A stretch of 64,000 nucleotides of DNA from Helicobacter pylori. Lineage in GTDB: Bacteria > Campylobacterota > Campylobacteria > Campylobacterales > Helicobacteraceae. Positions within the stretch are counted from its first letter, which is position 1; every line of letters starts with the position of its first letter. This document shows positions 26,909 to 34,997 of this stretch, piece after piece. The stretch is from contig NZ_CP071935.1 in assembly GCF_030062585.1 (NCBI RefSeq), positions 931,034-995,033 on the forward strand, written 5' to 3'. Under the pieces are notes generated by a model that had not been told where the DNA came from, did not search any database, and was given only the letters and a program-made list of their open reading frames with translations. A program made the position numbers and the translations under genes.

Positions 26909-27117
26909 ATGAAAGCGTGGAATGAAATGGATATTAAAGAGCAAAAAGAGGTTTTTGCTAGGTTTTTAGCGAGCGAAATTGCTAAAAGTTTAGAATCTGG
27001 ATTAGAGTTTAAGCCAAATAATAGAGCTTATAATGGTAATGCTGGCAATGCCTATAATGGCTTAAATTCTCTTATTTTAGATGCCAAGCAACATGAGAAT
27101 GGCTATGAGAGTAATGT
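26909..27117 (+). pseudogene. ArdC-like antirestriction gene, N-terminal fragment
   Basis: AGGAGCATTAA precedes the ATG. The roughly 70 recognisable codons (RFLASEIAKSLESG, AYNGLNSLILDAKQHENGY) match the N-terminal single-strand-binding region of ArdC-type proteins, which protect incoming conjugative DNA. After VWA the sequence turns into the reverse strand of the secreted-protein gene, so the metallopeptidase-like C-terminal part is gone. The frame stays open to 27220 by chance, giving a chimeric tail. A deletion joint at about 27115-27120 explains this. Confidence 0.65.
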
Positions 27118-27405
27118 TTGGGCTTGTTTATGTTTTTCTTCTTCTACGCATTCAAAAATCTTTTCTCTAAATTCTTGCGGAAATTCTTTAGATAAATTCC
27201 AACCACTATTCAAGTATTGAGAGCCGTCCACCTTAGCATTACAGCTAGTCAGCGTATCTTCTTTGATATTGTGTAGTTTTACTCGTTTCAATAAGTCTTC
27301 ATCGCTTAATAAAGGCTTTGCCATTAAGGGAGCAGTAGCACCTAGTAAAACCCCAGCTAATAAGCTTGTTTTTAAAGTTTTATTCAAACCATTTAATTTA
27401 ATCAT
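27103..27405 (-). CDS. Small exported protein of the ICE
   Basis: 100 residues with a clear signal peptide (LKTSLLAGVLLGATAPLMA) and a short periplasmic domain with two cysteines (LTSCNAKVDG, FECVEEEK). The last few residues (QAQTLLS) are read from ArdC-like DNA across the deletion joint, so the natural C terminus is altered. Similar small exported proteins with a conserved Cys pair occur in conjugation loci (TrbM-like), but I cannot assign one. Ribosome site AAAAGGAATAG before the ATG is good. Confidence 0.6.
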   Translation of the reverse strand: MIKLNGLNKTLKTSLLAGVLLGATAPLMAKPLLSDEDLLKRVKLHNIKEDTLTSCNAKVDGSQYLNSGWNLSKEFPQEFREKIFECVEEEKHKQAQTLLS

Positions 27406-27625
27406 TTTTCTATTCCTTTTAACTTAACTTGAATTGTAATCATTATAGCATAGAAATTTAAAGAAATACTAATAACAATTAAATATTAAGTTATTTTGTA
27501 TGTATTTAGTAGAATTTGGTTATTTTAATTACTCACTATATATTATCTTAACAAGTAATAACAATCTTTTATAACTAATTTTGTTTGTGTTATAATTTGG
27601 TTTAACAATTATTTTAAGAGACACT

Positions 27626-28307
27626 ATGCAAGATTTACAAGATTTCAAGAATGATATTACACTCATTCTATCTAAAGACAGACTAGCCGCTTGTGATAGT
27701 CTAGAGCAATACAAAGAAAATTTGAAACTTATTTCTTTCATCACACCTAAAATCTCTAATTTAGAGATTTACTTACGCAACGCATTAGATTATTGTCTCA
27801 CTCAAAATAAGGGGAGTGACTGGGTGTTTGATGAAAATTCTTTAATCCCCTTAATAGAAGAATTAAAAGACAAGAAAAAAGAAATCTCGCGTTCTTTAAT
27901 CTTGTCTAAAATGTCTTTAGAAGTGGTGATTAGGCTTATCTTTTTTTACAAATTAGAGGGGGTAGCATTAGATTTGAGAGCCTATAGTCTTAAGGCTTAT
28001 TACAAAGATAATAAGGATACTTTGCTTATTAAGGGTAGAAAACAACATCTTTCTAATTTATGCTAAAGCCTATATTGCTTTAAACTTACTATGGACAATT
28101 AGAAATCGTGCGTATCATTGGGAAAATTTACTAAAGCTAAGGGCAAACAACCGCCCACGCATTACAACACGCTTTATCAGAGAATTAGAAAAGCCTACAA
28201 GTAAAAGTTTTAACTTTGGTATCATGCCTAACAAAATTGTTTCATTTTTAGATGATTTAATCAAAAGTATTGGAAACAAAGACTTGGAAAAACTAAGTAG
28301 TCTATAA
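27626..28307 (+). pseudogene. Abi-like HEPN-domain gene, frameshifted
   Basis: The first 146 codons resemble the Abi_2 (AbiD/AbiF) abortive-infection family (KISNLEIYLRNALDYCL). The frame then ends at 28066, but a second frame overlapping it continues AKAYIALNLLWTIRNRAYHWENL to 28307. RNRAYH in that part fits the Rx4-6H motif of HEPN ribonucleases. The two parts together give one protein of about 226 residues, broken by a net +1 change around 28030-28045. Catalytic residues and the body are therefore in different frames and the system is probably inactive. Confidence 0.7.
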
Positions 28308-28394
28308 GCTATAAGAAAGTGGGCTTCGGTCAGCCCTACGAATGTAGGCGTATTATAGCTAAACAATCATTATGAGTCAAACCAAAACCAACAC

Positions 28395-28410
28395 AAAATT
28401 TGCTAAACTA
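28395..28410 (+). promoter_or_regulatory. Shared promoter/operator-like element upstream of AbiEii-type module 2
   Basis: AAAATTTGCTAAACTA, almost identical to 23006-23021 ahead of module 1 and at a similar distance from the first ATG (28439). Shared 5' and 3' flanks show that the two modules are related as units. Confidence 0.5.
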
Positions 28411-28438
28411 CAATCAAATCAATTTAGGGAGGATAAAA

Positions 28439-28690
28439 ATGTCATTTGCCCCTATGTTATTAGCTACAATCAATAACTCTATTGGCAATAAAGATAAGCA
28501 TGTGAGTTTAGAGTATCTTATAGGGCTTTTTATGGATAAAAAAACAACTAATCTAAGCAATACTGACAAGTATATTATAGGCACAATTCAAACAGAGGCA
28601 CTAGAGCAAGAAATAGAATGGTTTTCACAAGACTATCACATTCCTATGGAGAATATTTTACATGTCCTTTCTATCAATCCCTATCAATGA
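28439..28690 (+). CDS. Partner (putative antitoxin) of AbiEii-type module 2
   Basis: 83 residues from ATG 28439, chosen for the AGGGAGG just upstream (the frame is open further 5'). It overlaps the nucleotidyltransferase gene by 29 bp. Helical and acidic (EALEQEIEWFSQDYHIPMEN), no known domain, and unrelated by eye to the module 1 partner although the toxins are related. Antitoxin role inferred from gene order. Confidence 0.55.
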   Translation: MSFAPMLLATINNSIGNKDKHVSLEYLIGLFMDKKTTNLSNTDKYIIGTIQTEALEQEIEWFSQDYHIPMENILHVLSINPYQ

Positions 28691-29465
28691 AAAGAGCCTT
28701 AGTTTTATCAAAAACAACTTTCAAGCTCAAATTCAAGCCCTAGAACAATTTTATCCCATTATTAAAAATGCTTTGAATTTAGGGCTTAATCCTAGTAGTA
28801 TTAAGTTTGGAGGAGGCACAGCTTTGAGTATGTATTACTTCCAGCATAGATTAAGCTTTGATATTGATTTGTTTGTCAATGATACTCAATGTTTGGGATT
28901 TTTTAGCCCTAAATTATGGATAGATAATTGCAGTCATTTTGATAGCACAAGATACATAGACCAACATAATCATATAGGCGTAACGAATAAAGACAACATT
29001 AAAATAGATGTTTTAGTGGATTATGCTAGTAATGAGGGATATGTAGATAATTCTAAAAAGATTTTTGCTTTTGATATTTATATAGAAAGTTTAGAAAATA
29101 TTATCGCTAAAAAGATTACTTTTAGAAAAACTGATAATAAAACAAGAGATATTTTTGATATAGCAGTGGCTTTGCATAATGACAATAATTTATTTGACAA
29201 GCTTTTAAGTTCTCAAAAAATAACTAAGCAAGACTTACTAACTCTTCAAAATTCTTTGCAAGAGTTAGATAAAAAGCGTTATAGCATAGAAATAGATATG
29301 GTAGAACCCATTTCACACTATAAAGACCTTTCTTTAAATGCTTATGATTTTTTAATAGACAAAATAGACCAAATTAAAACAGCGACTTACTCAAATTCCC
29401 ATGACAACGCAGATGATTTAGACAATTCCAATGAATACACCCCCACACCTAAGCGTAGACGATAA
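28662..29465 (+). CDS. AbiEii-type nucleotidyltransferase toxin, module 2, with basic C-terminal tail
   Basis: 267 residues. Nucleotidyltransferase core: KFGGGTALSMYYFQHRLSFD followed by IDLFV (GG...DxD), then ENIIAKKITFRKTDNKTRDIFD. After the enzyme domain comes a low-complexity hydrophilic tail (SNSHDNADDLDNSNEYTP, then TPKRRR). Hydrophilic tails with clustered Arg at the very end are the usual export signal of type IV secretion substrates (established knowledge), so this toxin could be exported by the ICE machinery; that is inference. Intact, unlike module 1. Confidence 0.82.
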   Translation: MSFLSIPINEKSLSFIKNNFQAQIQALEQFYPIIKNALNLGLNPSSIKFGGGTALSMYYFQHRLSFDIDLFVNDTQCLGFFSPKLWIDNCSHFDSTRYIDQHNHIGVTNKDNIKIDVLVDYASNEGYVDNSKKIFAFDIYIESLENIIAKKITFRKTDNKTRDIFDIAVALHNDNNLFDKLLSSQKITKQDLLTLQNSLQELDKKRYSIEIDMVEPISHYKDLSLNAYDFLIDKIDQIKTATYSNSHDNADDLDNSNEYTPTPKRRR

Positions 29466-29505
29466 ACAATCTTGTTAAGTAGGTATTTAATAGCTTTAGT
29501 TAATC
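29416..29505 (+). repeat. 3' cassette copy 2: C-terminal tail plus downstream flank
   Basis: Covers the last 16 codons of the module 2 toxin and 40 bp beyond it, closely similar to 24256-24345. The repeat spans coding and non-coding DNA, which argues for duplication or recombination rather than convergent evolution of a tail. Confidence 0.7.
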
Positions 29506-29781
29506 TATCAGTATTTAATAAAATTTAGTTATTTGTATTGTTAATCAAATATATTCTTAATGAGTAACAATAATCTATAATTACATTGTTTTTAGAATAT
29601 TTTGTAATTTAAGCTAACTCTATAAAATCTCAATGATTTTAACAACCCTTATAAAACTAATCATTTTTAATTAGCAATAAAATATTAAATAGTTAATTAA
29701 AATTATCTAATGCTAGATTATTTATCTTAATAAGATTATTTAAACTAATTACACTAAACTACCTAATCAATTTTAACCACC
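29506..29781. other. AT-rich intergenic region downstream of xerT
   Basis: About 275 bp, extremely AT-rich, between the convergent toxin and xerT genes. Short runs such as TAATTAAAATTATCTAAT could form weak hairpins. I see no gene and no clear terminator. Confidence 0.5.
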
Positions 29782-30849
29782 TTACTTCTTGTTCTCTATC
29801 AAACTATCAAACACAAGAGCCACTTTCTTGTTATGCTCTTGTGTGGTATGAATATAAATCTTAGTAGAGAGTAAGGAGCTATGCCCTAACGCCCTTGAAG
29901 TTAAAACTAAGTCTTGGGTTTCTTGATAAATGAGTGTTGCAAAACTATGCCTAAATAGATGTAAGCCTGTGCCATATTGCTTATAGTGTTTGATTTGAGC
30001 TAGTTTAAAGATTAAGGGGATAAAGTTATAAAGCGTTAAAGAATTTTGTACTTTTTGTTTGTCTTCTTTAAAAAGATATGCCCCATTAAAATATTTTAGT
30101 CTATATTCATCACTAAGCCAAGCATTCAAGCTTGGTTCTAACAAACTCTTTTTAATATAAGCTTTTCTCTCTTTTCTACCTTTACCTTGAATTAAAATAG
30201 AGTAGTTTTGCTCTTCTACTTGAATGTGTTTTAATTCTATGTTTAACACTTCGCATTTTCTAAGTCCCCCAAGTATTACAATAAGTAGAATACACTTATT
30301 GCGTTTTTCAAAGCTTGTAGCTGGCTTATAGTCTAAGAGTGTTTTTAAAAAACTCTTTAAGTCTTTATCGTTTAAATGTCTGGGTAAGCTTTCTTTGGTC
30401 TTAGCAAAGGCTAGGTTTTTAAGCGTAAAATCAAAGCTATAACGCCTTTTTCTATCCAAATAATCAAAGAATTGTCTTAAATACATCACATACTTAGCCA
30501 TAGAGCTGGGTTTTCTATTTTGAGCGAGTTCAAAGAGAAAGTTAATCACTTGCTCTTCGCTAAGCATTCTAAAACTTCTTAATTTGAGATTATCTTTAAA
30601 ATAGTTAAAGAATAAAAACAAGCCTTGCATCATTATAGTGTGTTTAATGCCTTGATTATAAAGAATATGACAGAGTTGTTTTAATTGCTCTATATTATGA
30701 CATTTTAAGATTTTATCTTGTGTGTCTAGGATTAAAGCCATATCCTTCACATCTTGAATGGGCGTGAAGTTTTTAGCCTTAGTGTATAAAAAGGCTTTGA
30801 GATTACAAAAGAGTTCTCTCTGAGATTTAGTGAGTTTGTTATGTGGCAT
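29782..30849 (-). CDS. xerT: XerT tyrosine recombinase of the ICE
   Basis: 355 residues. Catalytic set: Arg in LGGLRKCEVL, HLFRHSFATLIY (HxxR), GHSSL, and the nucleophile in TKIYIHTTQEH; Lys in the QGKGRKER hairpin. The N-terminal SAM-like core-binding domain spans about 85-170. XerT cuts and rejoins the ICE at AAAGAATG-type sites and is needed for its excision (established knowledge for TnPZ/ICEHptfs). AAGGGAG lies close ahead of the ATG. It appears intact, so the remaining right end could still be processed if a left end were supplied. Confidence 0.92.
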   Translation of the reverse strand: MPHNKLTKSQRELFCNLKAFLYTKAKNFTPIQDVKDMALILDTQDKILKCHNIEQLKQLCHILYNQGIKHTIMMQGLFLFFNYFKDNLKLRSFRMLSEEQVINFLFELAQNRKPSSMAKYVMYLRQFFDYLDRKRRYSFDFTLKNLAFAKTKESLPRHLNDKDLKSFLKTLLDYKPATSFEKRNKCILLIVILGGLRKCEVLNIELKHIQVEEQNYSILIQGKGRKERKAYIKKSLLEPSLNAWLSDEYRLKYFNGAYLFKEDKQKVQNSLTLYNFIPLIFKLAQIKHYKQYGTGLHLFRHSFATLIYQETQDLVLTSRALGHSSLLSTKIYIHTTQEHNKKVALVFDSLIENKK

Positions 30850-31191
30850 ATTGCTCCCTTATTAACATATAAAAAGAAATCTTAAAGAATGAGAGTTTTA
30901 TGTTTTTTAGTTTGTTAGGTTCTAAAAGCGGTATTTTTAAAAATTTTGCATGGCTCCTTAGAGATTTGAAATTCCGCCTTTAAATCTAAATCTCTAAAAA
31001 GTTCCGCTTTTAACTAAGGCATAAAAGCAAAATTTCGCCCCCTTAAAAGTAAATAATCAAATACATAGTTATTTGCATTACTCACTAAATACAAAAATTG
31101 AATTTATCAACGATTAAATAGTTTTTGAAAGTAAGCTTTAAGCGCTTTTTAAGGTTAAGAAGTGCGTGTTTATGGGTATTAGATATGAAAG

Positions 31192-31207
31192 CGGAACTTA
31201 AGTTCCG
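31192..31207. repeat. Perfect 16-bp palindrome
   Basis: CGGAACTTAAGTTCCG, a perfect palindrome centred 350 bp upstream of the xerT start. Its half-site (GGAACTT) resembles the AAGAACTT core of the 22-bp repeats at 34511-34900. Candidate operator for xerT or protein-binding site at a transfer region. Confidence 0.6.
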
Positions 31208-31228
31208 TATAGTTATAAAGATATTAAG

Positions 31229-31254
31229 GGAAAGAAAGGTTTACCTTTCTTTCC
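31229..31254. terminator. Strong 12-bp hairpin
   Basis: GGAAAGAAAGGT, TT, then the exact complement. Very stable for this AT-rich region but not followed by a clean U-run on either strand. It may end relaxase transcription (reading leftward), or be a folded single-strand site. Confidence 0.45.
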
Positions 31255-32001
31255 TAACCTATTGAGTAAACATGTTATTAGTAAATATCATGTCATGAGG
31301 GGGATTTCTTTTTTTTAAAAAACTTGATTAAATTAGACAACTAGGAACTTGCTAAAGGAAAAAAAGAAAAATCAAAAAAAAACTTTTGATTAAAAGAGAC
31401 AAACTGACTGAAAGAGCCATAAAGTTAGTTGTGGCTAGGTTTAGTTTAAGGAAAGTTTTTAATTTCTTTTATTGGTAAAAATAAGAACAAAATCAAAATA
31501 AAAGAAAAATAGGAATTACCTATCAATGACATGTTAGTTGTGGGAGGAATGATTAGTCAAGGCTTGTGTTATTTAAGTTAGGTTGTAAGCGGTTTGTCTC
31601 ATTAGCATTTAGGATTAGAAAGGTTTTTGTTTAGAGTGTGTAGGGTTAAGGTTTGTTTCTAGCTCTTAGTATTAAAAGAGTTAAGTTTGATTTGATAGTA
31701 GGTTCAAGGGTTAGGTTTAAACTTGCTTTATGATTATGTTTAAGAAAACTTTAAGGTTTTAAATTTTTGCGTGCTACTTAAGAAAAATTTAAGCTCTACA
31801 AGGCGTTTTAAAGCGTTTTAGTTTTTAGGTTAATAGTTTGTCTTATCTTATGGCTTTATTTTGATTGTGGGGCATTTTAGAGTGCTTTATTTGTATATCT
31901 GTTTAAATAAGCTAATTTGTGAAAAGAACAAGAATAAACCCCTTTAATCAAAGGGTATATTCTTTATTAAGAACATTAAAGGCAATCATCGCTTGAGAGC
32001 A

Positions 32002-34035
32002 TTATCTATTACGCCCTTTAGAGTTTGTGTTGTCATTTTGTTTTAATCCAGCATGAGCTTTAGGGTCATCATCAAGCTCATTAGAGTGCAAGGTGTTAGC
32101 TTGTTGTTTAGCTAATTCTCTAGCTTTTTCTCTTTCTAAACAAGCTTGATAATGCGCTTTGGCTTTTTCTTGCATGCGTTTGCCATGCTCTATCCAAGGC
32201 TCATCGTTATTAGGCTCTTTTGTGATAGCTTGAATTTCTTTTTGCTCTAGCTTAGTATCTTTAGCGTGTTCTAGGACTTTTTCAAGGTTTAGGTTGTCAT
32301 AGTGGGTTAAAAACCTATTAGCTCCTATGATTTCATTACAAGTATAGAGAATATCCTTAGAAATTTTAGAAAATTGTTTAATTTGTTTGAGAAAGCCTTG
32401 TTTTTCTTTTGGAGACAATGAAGTTTCTCTATAATGTTTTAAAGATTTCACATAATGTTCTTTGGCTCTTTCAAACTCTTCTTCTTTTTGTTTTAAATCT
32501 TGTTCTAAAAAAAGTAATCTCTCTTTGGCTAATAAAAGCATGGTGTTTTGATAGTCTTGTAGTTGCTTACTCACTAGCTCATAAGTGTTATCATTAAGCT
32601 TGTAAGTGGGGGCATTTTGCTTAGTTTTAAAGCTCTCTAGCATGAATTGATATTTTCTAGCACTAAAATAAGCGTTTTTAAAAGTTTTGAGAGTGGGGCG
32701 TTTATCTTTAGAAAGTTCTAAGGCTTTGGCTAAAAGAATAGGATTAGTTAGAGTGTTGTATTGGGTGTTTTGCTTGGTTTTAACTTCATTTCTTAGCTGG
32801 GCTAATAGTAAGTGTGAGTTTTTATCTAAAAGGCGTTTGTCTAGGTGTTCAAGCTTATTTAAAAGCATTTCTTTTTTCTTTAAAACAGAATAGCCCTTAG
32901 TCTCTCTTTCAAAGTCTCTGTCTAAACCATTGAGAATAGCAAAATTCTTAAAGGCTGAATGGTTTTGTTTTTTATCTAATTCTTTTTGATAAAAGCCTAA
33001 GAGTTCGTATAGCTCGTGTTTGTTAGTGTTTTTTAAGTGTTCGCTTACTGGTTTTCTCTTATCTATCCTGTCAATATCTAGCTGTTCTTTTTCATCATCG
33101 CTTGTGTCTTTGTGATTAAACAGAGCGATTTTAAATTCAGAAATCTTTTGTTTTAAAGGGGTGCTGTGGTTATTTTGAATGTCTAGGGCTTTTGCTTTGT
33201 TTTTATATTTGAGTTCTTGTAAATACTCGCTTTGTAAAGCCTTGTTTAAGTCCCACTCATCTTGTGGGGATTTGATTTGTTCTAAGGCTTTTTCTTCTTT
33301 TTCCAAGTCTTGTAATTGTTGTTTGATATTGTCTAGCTCTTTAAGTTTTGGCTCATTGACATACAAGTATTCTTCACTCAATAAGTGGTCATTCAACCTA
33401 TAAGCAAACTCACTTCTTAATTCATTAAAAAATTCTTTACAATCTTCATGCCCCTTAAAACGCAGTCTTCTTCGTGTGAGCTGATTAGTCTTATTGATAA
33501 AACAATGGATATGGGCATGGTCTTGATGAGCGTGTGGCACAAGGGCAAACTTGTATTCAGGCAATCTTATTTTTAAGCTCTCCCAAGTAGAATGTAAAAG
33601 CCCTTGCATTGTCTCTTCATCTGGCTTATCTTTGATGGAAAAAACTAAGTGCATAGTCTCGTTATAATCTTTAGTCAAATCAAAGTCATTGAGCCAACTC
33701 TCTAAGATGAATTGCTTATCGCATTCTAAAAACATTTCATTGTAAGCTGTTTCGCTATTTTCTAAAGCATAATTTAGGGCATTTTCTAAGTGGGAGCGTT
33801 TCATTTGCCCTATGTTTTTAATAAGCACAAGACTAGCTGTTTTTGTGCCAACTAAATTAGACTTAATAGACTTTGGACTAGAACTAAATTGATTGAACTT
33901 AATGAGCAATCTTTTATCTACTTTATCGCTATCACTAAATCTAGGCTTTTGCATATGCTTTAAAATATCATCTAAGAAAGATAAGTCCATAGGGCGACTA
34001 TCTAGCTTAGTATCTAATATAGCCCTATCTAGCAT
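32002..34035 (-). CDS. virD2: VirD2-like conjugative relaxase (MOBP-type)
   Basis: 677 residues. The nicking domain lies in the first 220 residues: motif I helix RSHLENALNYALEN with the likely nucleophile Tyr, and motif III PHAHQDHAHIHCFIN with the HxDxxHxH metal site. A long Lys/Glu-rich helical region follows, and the C terminus is hydrophilic and basic (LKQNDNTNSKGRNR), the form expected of a type IV secretion signal. It nicks the transfer origin and stays bound to the 5' end during transfer. No break in the frame. Possible transfer-origin structures lie just upstream. Confidence 0.88.
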   Translation of the reverse strand: MLDRAILDTKLDSRPMDLSFLDDILKHMQKPRFSDSDKVDKRLLIKFNQFSSSPKSIKSNLVGTKTASLVLIKNIGQMKRSHLENALNYALENSETAYNEMFLECDKQFILESWLNDFDLTKDYNETMHLVFSIKDKPDEETMQGLLHSTWESLKIRLPEYKFALVPHAHQDHAHIHCFINKTNQLTRRRLRFKGHEDCKEFFNELRSEFAYRLNDHLLSEEYLYVNEPKLKELDNIKQQLQDLEKEEKALEQIKSPQDEWDLNKALQSEYLQELKYKNKAKALDIQNNHSTPLKQKISEFKIALFNHKDTSDDEKEQLDIDRIDKRKPVSEHLKNTNKHELYELLGFYQKELDKKQNHSAFKNFAILNGLDRDFERETKGYSVLKKKEMLLNKLEHLDKRLLDKNSHLLLAQLRNEVKTKQNTQYNTLTNPILLAKALELSKDKRPTLKTFKNAYFSARKYQFMLESFKTKQNAPTYKLNDNTYELVSKQLQDYQNTMLLLAKERLLFLEQDLKQKEEEFERAKEHYVKSLKHYRETSLSPKEKQGFLKQIKQFSKISKDILYTCNEIIGANRFLTHYDNLNLEKVLEHAKDTKLEQKEIQAITKEPNNDEPWIEHGKRMQEKAKAHYQACLEREKARELAKQQANTLHSNELDDDPKAHAGLKQNDNTNSKGRNR

Positions 34036-34198
34036 ACAAACCCTTTAAGACTTAACAACATTGCTAAATTTTTATCTAATTCGCACACTTTCAAGCTAAA
34101 CTTCTTTCCCTTACTAACAAGGCATTTAAAACGCCCAAATTTTATTCAAGCTAACGCTGATTTAAGAGCTAGACTTTTGATTTTAAATCTAGCGATTC

Positions 34199-34232
34199 TT
34201 CAATTCTTTGTAGCATAGCACAAAGAATTGAA
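34199..34232. repeat. 13-bp perfect inverted repeat upstream of the relaxase gene
   Basis: TTCAATTCTTTGT, an 8-nt loop AGCATAGC, then ACAAAGAATTGAA. It lies 164 bp upstream of the relaxase ATG. MOBP relaxases recognise an inverted repeat next to the nick site, so this is the best oriT nick-region candidate in the window. No nick consensus can be fixed from sequence alone. Confidence 0.6.
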
Positions 34233-34268
34233 ATTAGAACTAGAACTAAAAAGTGCAGGATAACACCA

Positions 34269-34282
34269 TGTGTGCGTACACA
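34269..34282. promoter_or_regulatory. Third TGTGTGCGTACACA site
   Basis: Exact 14-bp match to the two sites near parA (26587-26600 and 26641-26654), extended by TATG like the right-hand one. It sits inside a slightly larger imperfect palindrome (CCATGTGTG...CACATATGG), 234 bp upstream of the relaxase start. Confidence 0.65.
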
Positions 34283-34504
34283 TATGGTTAAAACTTCATA
34301 TTCAAGGGATTTGGAGCTAGATTCTTAAAAAATAAGGGTTTTTGCTAACTTTTTGCCTAAAAAGTTTTTAAAAAGTGCTTTGATAGATGAATTAAATTTT
34401 TAATCTAGTAAGAGAGAAAAATTTCATTCAAAAGCTTTAACCCCATTACTCAATTTTTTAGGCAAGGGCTTGTTAGAAACGCTATAAAAAATTAGAGATT
34501 TTTA

Positions 34505-34900
34505 TTGAAAGAACTTGTAGTCAAAACATTAAGAACTAGATAGCCATATGGTAAGATTAGTAGCCTATAAAATGAAAACTTTATAGCACAAGCAAAAGAA
34601 CTTACAGCCTACCAATAAGAACTTGCAAGCTAAATGCTATGAACTGACAAGCAAGTAGTAAGAACTTGTAAGCAACAATTAGGGAACTAATGGATACACG
34701 ATAAAAACTAAAAGTCACAAGTTAGAACCTAATAGCTCACATTAAGCAAAGAACTAAGGGGAAAATAGATTAAGAACTTATCTGCTCTAATTGATATGAA
34801 CTAGGTTGCTTGTATGATTAAGAACTAGGAGCAAAACACCATTAAAACTTACTAGCAACTCATATAAGAACTACCAACCCATTTCATAATAACTCACAAT
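34505..34900. repeat. Phased array of about 18 repeats with a 22-bp period (iteron-like)
   Basis: The core AAGAACT(T/A)nnnAGC recurs with the G (or equivalent base) at 34511, 34533, 34555, 34576, 34598, 34619, 34641, 34662, 34684, 34705, 34725, 34751, 34774, 34798, 34822, 34845, 34868 and 34890. Most steps are 21-24 bp, i.e. two helical turns, so bound proteins would stack on one DNA face. Some units are degenerate (GATTA, AAACT). All point the same way. Iterons of this type serve as replication-initiator, partition or overdrive-like sites. Confidence 0.8.
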
Positions 34901-34997
34901 CAATATTAAAGGAATGAAATTATTCTTTAAGCTTTTGTTTAAAAAATTTATGCTACATTTTCAATGATTTTTTAATTGACTTAGATTGAAACTTAGA

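Larger units (their letters stand above)
30850..32001. other. Structured non-coding region between xerT and the relaxase
   Basis: About 1150 bp without a credible gene. It holds a perfect 16-bp palindrome CGGAACTTAAGTTCCG (31192-31207), a strong hairpin with 12-bp arms (31229-31254), smaller repeats around 30950-31020 (AGAGATTT/AAATCTCT; repeated TTCCGC), and a T/G-rich stretch with TTAGGTT-like words at 31560-31720. It should include the xerT promoter. Confidence 0.6.

Noticed and set aside
30884-30891. AAAGAATG upstream of xerT as a second ICE end.
   Set aside because: The ICE gene order continues normally across it (xerT then relaxase), and an 8-mer is expected by chance in AT-rich DNA. 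Kept only as a possible pseudo-site.
31560-31720. A second iteron array of TTAGGTT-like words.
   Set aside because: Spacing (26-32 bp) and sequence are too irregular to separate from G/T-rich composition.
34505-34900. The repeat array as a CRISPR.
   Set aside because: Repeats are degenerate, about 13 bp within a 22-bp period, with no room for 30-bp unique spacers and no cas genes.
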